Assembly: GCA_021613375.1 (NCBI GenBank)
Contig: CM038709.1
Span: 41,068,656-41,132,655 of the forward strand
Length of the DNA: 64,000 bases
Source: Megaleporinus macrocephalus
Taxonomy: Eukaryota > Chordata > Actinopteri > Characiformes > Anostomidae
Direction of reading: 5' to 3'
The notes beneath the pieces were generated by a model. The model did not search any database and was not told where the DNA came from. It saw nothing but the letters and a program-made list of their open reading frames with translations. The position numbers and the translations under genes are program-made. The number at the start of each line of letters is the position of its first letter. The stretch's first letter is position 1. Positions 55,910-64,000 of the stretch are shown piece after piece.

Positions 55910-56181
55910 GCTGACGGCTCAAGGTGCTGCCGTGGGGAATAAGCGTGAGGAGGGGGGGACGGGTTTGTATGAGGGAGAGTCTGAAAAGAGAGGTGAAGCT
56001 GAAAGGGACGGCAGGAATGGAGGGATAAGGTTATATGGAGGAGAGAGAGGAGAGGAGCGAGGGAGGGAGGGATGATAATGTGTGGAACTGAAGCTTTACA
56101 GCACAGCAGTAAATGACAACACAAGGGACCGAACAGAGCCTACAGCTATCCTCATCTTATAGCTCTCTCACTCTGTCCTTC

Positions 56182-56228
<47 letters not shown>

Positions 56229-56885
56229 CTCTTTTCTTTCTCTCTCCTCTCTGAATGTACTTTTAATTTTCTTTCTTCCTTTTTACACTCTTTTCCCTTT
56301 TTGTTTTTCACTTGTTTACCTTTTCTTTCTTTTCTCCCCTCCCTTTCTATTTTTCCTTTTTTCTTTCTCTCTGTTTTAGTTTTCTTTTCCTTTTCTTTCT
56401 TGTATCTTTCTTTTTTGTCCTAAATGTACATTATCTCTTTTTGCTCCCCTTTTTTTCTCTCCTCTCTTTCTCATCTTATTCTCATGTATCTATTCTCGCT
56501 CTTTTTACTTATTATTACTCATTTCTTTCCACTTTTCTCTTTTTTATCTCTGTTTTTTTCTTTTTCATCACCTTCTGGTTCGTTGTGTTTGTTATCCCTC
56601 TCTTTGTATACATTTGTTTGTCTTTTTATTTTTTCTCTCCATTCTTTGTCCTTTCCTCTTTTCTTTTTACTCTGCTGTTCTACTTTCTCTCACTCTTTTC
56701 TGACTTTTCTTTTTTTCTATTTTTTGATTCTCTTTCTTTTACATTCTTCCTAATGCCCCCTTTTACTATTTTCTCTTTCATTTTAGTCTTTCTCATCACT
56801 CTCTTATTTCTACATACATTTCTTTCTTTCTTTTTTCTTTCTTCTTCCTCTCTCTCTCTCTCTGTGCCTGTCATATATACATTTA
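55791..56885. repeat. GT, GA and pyrimidine-rich tracts
   Basis: (GT)n at 55791-55805 and (GA)n to 55906, a purine-rich segment at 55960-56075, then 56160-56870 almost all pyrimidine with CT, CTTT and TTTC runs. Long Phe/Ser/Leu frames are compositional. Confidence 0.85.
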
Positions 56886-58005
56886 AGGCTGAAGTGCCCT
56901 CACAGACTCTGGGATGCAGTGTGTGTGTGTGTGTGTGTGTGTGGGATTATCACTCTAAACTGTCTGGGGAGTCACAGTGCTATTAGTGCAGACATCACTG
57001 CTCTGTCTTCATTCACATCTCTCTCTCTCTCTCTCTCTCCCTCTCTCTCTCTCTACCTCTCTCTCCCTCTCTAGCCCGCTAGCAATTCTAGATTCTTAGA
57101 ATAGTTTGAAAACTTTTAGGGTTGCTCGAGTTCGCTCGGGAGCAATGAGCAGTGTGTCAGACACACGCGCTACTGTACTGTACATCATACACTACGCCTA
57201 AAAACTCAGTTAAACTCAGTTAAAAAACTCAGCAGCTACAGCCAGTGTCCTGTTTGTGCGCATGTTGTAATTATAAATATGTTTCAACATATGCTCCAAA
57301 GTCACTACTTAAACAATGCATTTTCAATGCATTGAGATCAAAATGTGAAATTCTAAAATACGTATTCGGTATTTGGTGAGGTGTGCCCAAACTTTTGACA
57401 GCCAAGGCATATAAAACACCCTGCAAAAAATCAGGCCTTCAGAATTCAGGTTTGTGTGACATCAGAAGAACAATCTTAGAAACGTATACCCGTCTACAGC
57501 AGTTTACAGCCCGGACTGGTTGTTTAATAAGGTACGATACGGGCAGCCAATCAGAGAAGAGGTCGTTTACATACATCAGTCTCAAATGCAACACAAAAAG
57601 CAAGCCAGAAAATCTTTCAAAATTTACATACATCTTCAAGATACATCATGAAAAAGAGGTTTTCCACTGTAGCCAGCTCAACTGGGGGTCTTGTGTTATC
57701 ACTGGTCAAGCACTATGTACTAGGGACTGTGGCTGTTTTAGTATTAGTGTGAATTGAGACTCTAGAAACTTATGCCATCAGCTAATCCATTGCATAACAT
57801 TTTATTTATTCATTATTTTTTTTATTCAATTTACTTTTGAACTATTAGATGTAATACTACTAATGTGTCCAGCCCTTCTGTTAATATGTTATGATGATTC
57901 AAGTCTTAACCTGTCTTTCCTGAATGGAGAAATTTTACAAAAGCTATTCTGGAGCATTACTATGATGATAATACTTTGTTGAGGAAAATATGACTACAGT
58001 ACACA
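56886..58005. other. unannotated sequence with (TG)n and (CT)n
   Basis: (TG)n at 56921-56943 and (CT)n at 57018-57072. GGTGTGCCCAAACTTTTGAC at 57380 resembles a Tc1-like end. The frame 57383-57757 has no recognised domain. Confidence 0.4.
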
Positions 58006-58009
58006 GTCG

Positions 58010-58430
58010 CGCCACATTATTATGACCACTTCCAACGTTCGATGGCGGCGACGCGGAGGTGGCAGAGTTTTGGTCTGGGGAATGTTTTTGTGGCATTCTC
58101 TGGACCCACTCATTCATGTGGAAGACTGATTTGGGTTGCAGATCATGTAAACCATCGATGCTGATTGTCTTCCCTGGGGTGGATGGGATCTTCCAGCGAG
58201 ACTAGAAAAGTCCCACATTGGTTGGAAGAACTCACCAAGACTTCTAAGTACTACACTGGCCCCCAGACTCGAACCCAGTTAAGTAGCTTTGGGACCACCT
58301 CGATTGTGGCGTTCGCCTTATGGATCCTCCCTCATGTGCCCTCCAGCAGATGGATGCAGTGGACTCTTTTTTCTTTTCTAATAAGGAGTCATTGCAGCAT
58401 GTATGTCTATCTTTCTATGTACCAACAATA
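58010..58430 (+). pseudogene. mariner/Tc1-type remnant with left terminal repeat
   Basis: Begins CCACATTATTATGACCACTT (a known fish terminal repeat). Fragments then read in different frames: GWQSFGLGNVFVAFSGPTHSCG (compare RVWGMFxWHSLGPLIP) and KSHIGWKN plus a PRLEPS-like block (compare KARIISNWF and PPQSPDLNPIEH). There are many frameshifts and the middle is deleted. Confidence 0.6.
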
Positions 58431-59371
58431 GACCTGGAATTAGGCTATCACTAAACAGCTGCTGTGACCTACGGCTACACCACTTCAATCACAATGCGTT
58501 GAGCCACGAGAGAAGAAAAAATAATAGGGGGATGGGTGGAAGGAAGTACAACAAACAGAGGGGAAAGCCGGCTTTGCTTGTTTGTAAGCCTCACCTATTC
58601 AATCATCGGCCATTTGCCAGGGTAATTGATTTCGGGAGAAAAAAGGACGAGTTAAGCAATTAAGGGTTCACGGGTTGCAGCTGCGTTTTGACATGGCTTC
58701 ATTCGTTTTCCCTCGCCCTTTTTTTTTCTTCTTCTTTCGGCCCTCCCTGTTCCCCCTTCCTATAGCTCCTCGCAAAGAGATCCCAACATCTGGAGCGGCA
58801 TGTTGAAACAGCAGCGGAGCCATTAGGAGGGCGATGACTGAACAGCGAGTTTGAGAAACCCAGAGCTTCTATAAGTTCTGCTTCCGGCTCCTAGTTTATC
58901 TACACGGATGGGGTCACGTCTCTCCGTCGTACTTCATCCACTCGGCGTCTCTCCGTCACGTCATTGTTTGCGGTCTTTATTTTCCTCAACCTCCTTTTTC
59001 AGGTTGGGAAAATAGTCTGCCGCTGCGGATAAGTGTGCCAACGATGACAAAAGCGGCGGTAAAGTACAGGCGGCGTGTCCATATGATAAAATGCTGTGTA
59101 AATATAGCCCCTGTTTTCATATGTGCCTTGCACTATTGTTCTCAGTAGTAGAAGGAAAAGCAGGAGGCCCAAACAGATGCGGATGGCCAGCCTACTTAAG
59201 TGCTGACTTCTCCCTGACTTTTTTTTAAGTGCATCCTTTAAAGTTGGTTAGTTGGTAATATAGCTTGAGAATCTCAACAATTTTAATTCTTTAATTTCCA
59301 AGAGTCCGAAATTGGGCCCAAACTTTATGGTAGTTTCATATAAGTCACTGAATAAGTACGTTTTTATTGAT
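58431..59371. promoter_or_regulatory. complex island, candidate conserved non-coding element (58440-59110)
   Basis: Repeat-free sequence with GGTAATTGATTTCGGGAG, TAAGCAATTAAGGGTT and GTCACGTCATTG, homeodomain- and bZIP-like words in balanced DNA. No splice-supported frame. Inference only. Confidence 0.25.
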
Positions 59372-59670
59372 ATTGCACCAGCCAAACATACATTCATTCA
59401 CTGTTTACTGTGTTTATATTTATGAGCTACTAGAATTAGAAACATAGGAGTGATATAGTTATAAGTTATAACTTAAAATTTGCAATAAAGTAAAAATCTG
59501 TTAAATGGTTGGTAGATTTGATTGATGGAAAACTGGTTTCACAAGTTTTAAACTGCTTTCAATATAAGAGATGGGATGGACTTTACACCACAACTTACGA
59601 TCAAATGTACATTGAGCAGGTGCAGCTGGCTACTGGGACTGTTGTAATTGGAAATCAAAACCAGAAACAC
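59372..59670 (+). repeat. dispersed repeat family D, copy 1
   Basis: Direct match to 63041-63359: GCACCAGCCAAACATACATT, GAGCTACTAGAATTA, AAGTGATATAGTTAT-like, CAATATAAGAGATGGGATGG, ACTTTACACC. A 60-bp block between differs in length. Class not identified. Confidence 0.82.
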
Positions 59671-60635
59671 ACTTACAAACACACGCGGGCCATGAATGCG
59701 TCCGCCAATTAATTGCCACGGTAGATTAATACTAGCTAATTTTGCGGTTTTTATGATACATGAAACTTTTTAGGATTTGAAACTGAATAATAAGGTTCCA
59801 GGGGTTTGATGTACTACCTCCAAACCTCCAAAGATCTGTCTTTTGTCTTAGATGGCCATACAATGCTTGATGATAATTCTATAGACTCTTAGGTGCCAGG
59901 TGCCCACCCTTTGGACTCCAATGAGAGCCACAAGAGGTTCCGGCTTCCTGGGCCCCACCAGTTGTTCCCCAGAAAGCCAACTCTCTTACGCCTGCAATCC
60001 TTATGGAGAAACTATGAGGTGGAGGTGGAGACGGAGACGAGGAGGCAGGTTCATGGTGGCGTCTTTATGCCTCTTGAGTCTCTCGTTGTCTTCTGTTGGT
60101 GATGGTTTTGTGTGGCAATGACCACTGGTTTAGTTCCAGTCCGGTTGTCTGTTGGGGTAGGCGCCACCCATGCCATCTCAATCTAGCAGAATCTGCGTGA
60201 TGGCTTTAATACCTGGACTGAATATGAGGTTACCATTCAACTTGTACAGTTCCATGCACCTCCTGAATCTGTCTGGTACAGCACCAAGTGTCTACCACGC
60301 CACCCAGGAGATTGTTAGGATTCCTCTATTCTCTGTATCTTTTAATAAGAATAATTTAACTTACCTTTCTTTGACTTTCTCAGTCCTTGTGCAAGTGGAT
60401 CTTATGTCTAATCTCCTCAGAAACATATAATGAAAATAATAATAACTAGTAATAATGTACAAGGTATTTTTATTTTTAAGTGCTAATATAAACCCCTTTA
60501 ACACATAATTAATATTTTTTTAAATGGGTTGAACTAGGCTGACCAGGGAGATGTTTCATCACTGTCTAAAGAATAACAAATATCTCCATTTTTGTGTGTT
60601 CTATATACATTTGTAAGCTCCGTGACACGCCGAAT
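59671..60635 (+). other. unannotated sequence with a decayed same-frame reading block
   Basis: In one frame 59893-60316 reads through with only a few stops, ending NLRDGFNTWTEYEVTIQL, which has the Tyr-x-Val-x-Ile pattern of a fibronectin type III strand. No flanking splice sites were verified and most of the frame is unlike any domain, so a pseudogene is only a possibility. Confidence 0.2.
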
Positions 60636-61512
60636 TGTAAGGTCGCAGTCACCTGTTTTCTAGGTAGCCTAGGACACAACCCTAGGTCACACACACCCAC
60701 GTCTCCATGGCTACCAATCACATACACCAGAATCTCGTTAGTGCTAGTGGCAGCGTCTCATTAGCACACCCATATAAACCAGCGACATGCTAGCCTCAGC
60801 GTGCGCCGTTGATCTCAGTATCTCTGGTTTCAGCTATCTGAGACTGTGAGGATCAGATCCTACCTGTCTGTGGTCTTCAGGCTAATGTGCTTTGAAGGTC
60901 TTTTCCCAGGTTCATCAAGTTATGGCATTTCCACAGCAGGGTCTCGTTGGCCTCCCTGGAACCCAAGAGAACCCGCAGACTCCAGCACCAGCCATATCAC
61001 CCACCTCCAAGCAGCAGAGCCCCACTACGGTGGAGCACAAAGCGTGATGTCGGTGCCACGAACTCCAAGCTCAAGTACGGGTTCGCCTCCCCGCCTCCCC
61101 GAGTGACTACACAGCGTTTTCCCCAGCCCTGCCGGTCCTCCTTGAGACTCTTTTCAGTTAGGCTGCATAGTCCATTTAAAGTCGCCATACGGTGCATTGC
61201 TCTGAGCTGTCCCCACAGGGCTGCAGCTGGGCCATTCCTCACCGAGGAACACGAGTGCTGCTCTGGTTCCCCAGGACCATCGGACCCAAGCAGGAGAAGC
61301 GAGAGGATCTTCCCAGCCACGCCGGCAATCCAGTCTCTCCAACCAGCCTGCCTCCTGGCTTAGCCGGTGGCTACCGCTAGCTCTCCTGCCACCAGCCCTT
61401 GGACTCTCTCGCTTCCATGAGCCACTTGAACTCGTTGTCTTTTTCACTGCTCAATCGTATTAAAAGCCTTGCACATGGATTGCATGTCTACTCTCGAGTC
61501 TGATTCCTTACA
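60636..61512 (+). mobile_element. solo-LTR-like element, 877 bp
   Basis: Begins TGTAAGG and ends CCTTACA, a perfect 7-bp inverted TG...CA boundary. CCATATAAACC at about 60770 is a TATA-like box and TATTAAAAGCC at about 61458 a possible polyadenylation signal, in the right order for an LTR. The 5-bp flanks CGAAT and ACAAT agree at only three positions. The 60950-61440 part is GC-rich with overlapping open frames on both strands that I treat as LTR sequence. No second LTR, gag or pol is nearby. Confidence 0.55.
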
Positions 61513-62564
61513 ACAATTGATTGAACACAAAAGCTGTTTTATATACAAATGGTGCAAAATCACATTTTGGGCCTTTCGTTTAAAGTTACTATATTGGCAA
61601 TACATGGTTTTCATTAGACAGGAAATATGTTCTATGTTCTTGTCCCTATGTCCCTATGTTCTAGTTTTGTTAAAACTGAAGGAAGTAGAATTGCAGAACA
61701 ATAACACACTGAAATATGGCATCATCATTTAGTCTTTTGGTCCACATCTCATGGTTGTATGTGTTAACATCACACACAGGCTCAAAAACAGTTTGTTTAG
61801 GCCTCAAATAAAGCAAACCAACATTATAATGATGAACATAAAATAATAATAGGATAATAATAGTGGATAATTTGCTCACATCCTTCACCAAGTCTTGACT
61901 GAGTTCTCTTTGAATTCTCTTTTAGAAAGTCTCATTCAACCACTTGTGGGGACCACCAACTCCACAATACGTTGCATGCAATGCCATATTTCCAACAGAG
62001 AGCTCTCCAAATTCCGAAATCCTACATAATGTTATTCCATAAATGCTCAAAAATATCTTTTAAGGACACATAATATTCACAGACATGTAATATTCACATA
62101 ATGTTAGATCTAATACAATTTAGCTTCCATATAAGCAAACAAATGTGTATGGCTCTTGTGGGACCTATCATGCTTAGCAGTTCCTGTCAATTATGGAAGA
62201 GGAAGCTGAAGCAGAAGAAAGGAGGCGAGGCTTTGCCGTTGGATATCAACACTTCCCATCGATTGATCGGCGCTCAGACTTCCTCTGCTAATGGAGGGCT
62301 GAGAGGACCACAATGGAGTTAGCTTAGCATTACATGGGATTGGATTATGGTTATCAACAGATCGTTAGAGTCAGCCATAGTGGTGCATTGGGTCCTGCTA
62401 TCTTTTGATGGACTACTAATGTGTTTGTGAAAGGTCAGACAAACACACAAAGACTAAAAAACAAAGATTGTTAGATAGAAATTTGAAACTCTATCAGCAA
62501 AACGCCCCCTGGGTTTCGTCTGAGTGTCTCTTGTTTACAGTATTTCCTGGATATCCTCCATACC
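61513..62564. other. unannotated sequence
   Basis: AT-rich, no recognised gene or structured repeat. Confidence 0.4.
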
Positions 62565-62900
62565 AGACGTATCAAACCATCTGGCTTTGTGCAAAGGAGC
62601 ACCTAAGACTGTTCCCACAGATTGGAATTATATAACTGTCTAAAAAGTCTTTGTATGCTGTAGCAGTAACATCACCCTGAAACAAAAGCCTCTGGCAATT
62701 TATTGTTAGCATTATGCTAACTGGTAGCATTCTCTTGGGATTTGCCAATCCACCACACTGCCAGGTAGGAGTGCAATCATCACTCCAGAGAATACTGTTC
62801 CACTGCTCAAGGGTCCAGTGGCTAGAGTGCTGTACACCTCTCCAGCCGATGCTTGGCATTGCGTATAAGGTTCTTAGGCCTGTGTGCAGCTGCTAGTCCA
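62565..62900 (-). pseudogene. Tc1-like transposase remnant, minus strand
   Basis: The minus frame 62859-62572 reads HWTLEQWNSILWSDDC (WSDE motif with Glu changed to Asp), then GGLANPKRMLPVSIML and GDVTATAYKDFLDSYIIPI (family GxVTATxYxDILxxxVxP). An internal deletion removes the GGGSVMVWGCFS block. About 95 codons, both ends truncated. Confidence 0.75.
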
Positions 62901-63040
62901 TAGAAGCCCTTGTGTGTATAACCAATCAGTACAAACCTATCAAGTTTACTGGCTTTAAAAACCTACTATATAGTTTAGGCCTACATTTATATAGTAATAT
63001 TAGGCCTATAGGTAGCCTATATGTAGTGAACATCTGCCAG
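62901..63040. other. short unannotated sequence
   Basis: Contains repeated TAGGCCTA words at about 62974-63020 (TTTAGGCCTAC, TTAGGCCTATAGG). Confidence 0.4.
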
Positions 63041-63359
63041 TTGCACCAGCCAAACATACATTCAATCGCTGTTAACTGAGCTACTAGAATTAAAAACATA
63101 GAAGTGATATAGTTATGTTATAACTTAAAATTTGCACCCTACAAAGTAAAAATTGATTGATAGGAATCTTGCAAGCAAACAAAGTAGGTGTGCAGCTCTG
63201 CAAGCTGAAAATATGTGCATCACAAGTTTTAAACTACTCTCAATATAAGAGATGGGATGGACTTTACACCCCAACTTACAATCAAATGTATATTGAGCTG
63301 GTGCAACTAGCTACATAACCTTAGGATTATTGTAACTGGAAGGCAAGATCAGAAACATT
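63041..63359 (+). repeat. dispersed repeat family D, copy 2
   Basis: Direct partner of 59372-59670. It carries an extra segment around 63165-63220. Confidence 0.82.
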
Positions 63360-64000
63360 ACAACATTGGATTCTCTAGGAATGAAGCAGGGTCTTTAGGC
63401 TAGAGTCTAAGTCAAGTCACAAGTCTCAGGTGTGTTGTCAGATGCCTTATAAAGTTTGATGTGGTCGTTCCAGTGTCTTTAATATGTTTCCCATATTCTT
63501 TACACATTGCCATCCTTCGGTTATGTCCAAGGACTTTAAACTCCCTGTAGCCGAATGCTACAACGTACGATACTCCAGCCTAAGCCATGCCACCCTCGTT
63601 TGTTTACATTTGACACTTCTCTCCGAATCCCTGCTCGCGATCAGCGGATGTTGTCATACGTCACAAGAAAAGGGACTGCGTCCCAAATCACCGAAACATA
63701 AGTACGACAACATACACACAAAACGAAAGCATTTTTTAAAATAATACTTTCGCCTGGATAACAGACTGACTCTTAATGTTCACGAGTCATTTTGGACGGG
63801 TCAGAGTTGAGTCGAGAGTCATTAGAGACGAGTTTTAAGTCAAGTCTGAAGTCTTTTTCTAGGAGTCGCTCACTCTAGTGCCCATCTCTGGTATGAAGCG
63901 ACTGATTAATAGTAAAATCATTTGTATCTCTTTGCCAATGAAGTCAACGTAGGTCGAATTCCGCATACAATCAAACCAAGGCACATAGCATTTCTCCCAT
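63360..64000. other. unannotated sequence at right edge
   Basis: No recognised gene. GAGTCAAGTC-like words recur at about 63411-63425 and 63811-63850. The frame 63484-63744 has no known domain. Confidence 0.4.

Overview
This window reads as non-coding, repeat-saturated chromosomal DNA from a teleost fish, most likely an otophysan (characin, catfish or relative). The basis is recognition of several dispersed repeats that I associate with such genomes: an L2-type retroposon tail (GTCGCTCTGGATAAGAGCG), decayed Tc1/mariner copies of at least five kinds, hAT and Harbinger-like MITEs, a tRNA-derived SINE, and long (TA)n, (CT)n and (GATA)n tracts. I found no convincing host protein-coding exon. Most long open frames are translations of microsatellites (poly-Leu/Ser from CT, poly-Ile/Tyr from TA, Leu-Ser/Ile-Tyr from GATA). 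The only frames with recognisable protein content are transposon remnants. No bacterial-style operon, CRISPR array or RNA gene is visible.

Layout. 0-5 kb: a 1 kb GATA/GACA (Bkm-type) array, a pyrimidine-rich array and several simple repeats. 5.7-13 kb: three copies of one dispersed repeat, a LINE 3' end, one Harbinger-like MITE inserted in an inverted relative of itself (both with TAA target duplications), and a hAT MITE with a perfect 8-bp target duplication. 13.5-14.7 kb: a duplicated purine-rich block with long (TA)n. 15.5-20.2 kb: two large 20-bp minisatellites with the same unit in opposite orientation. 22-28 kb: a TIR-bearing repeat whose second copy is at 47 kb, then several kb of one-sided pyrimidine sequence, part of it in roughly 790-bp higher-order units. 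28.5-30.2 kb: a 33-bp/197-bp higher-order array carrying about 30 same-strand CCAAT boxes. 31-38 kb: retroposon and Tc1 fragments, and a MITE with TACACTGT ends. 38-43.7 kb: a 19-bp minisatellite between duplicated flanks, a 0.9 kb foldback element, and a Tc1 copy split by a retroposon that itself contains a 1 kb, 33-bp minisatellite. 44-45 kb: an exon resembling the SWIM/YqaJ-type protein of ISL2EU elements. 48-52.3 kb: a possible LTR end, a Tc1 copy, a SINE, and a 37-bp array built from that SINE's body. 54.5-55.4 kb: an AT-rich degenerate array. 58-64 kb: mariner remnants, a solo-LTR-like element and a second dispersed repeat pair.

The main theme is that many of the tandem arrays appear to be expansions of pieces of dispersed retroelements: the A-box region of a SINE (15.5 and 18.9 kb), the SINE body (51.9 kb) and a retroposon head (42 kb). 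Complex-sequence islands near 20.2-20.9, 38.8-39.8, 45.6-46.1, 52.4-53.3 and 58.4-59.1 kb are the best places to look for conserved regulatory DNA. No alignment or database search was possible, so family names rest on recognition and are scored accordingly.
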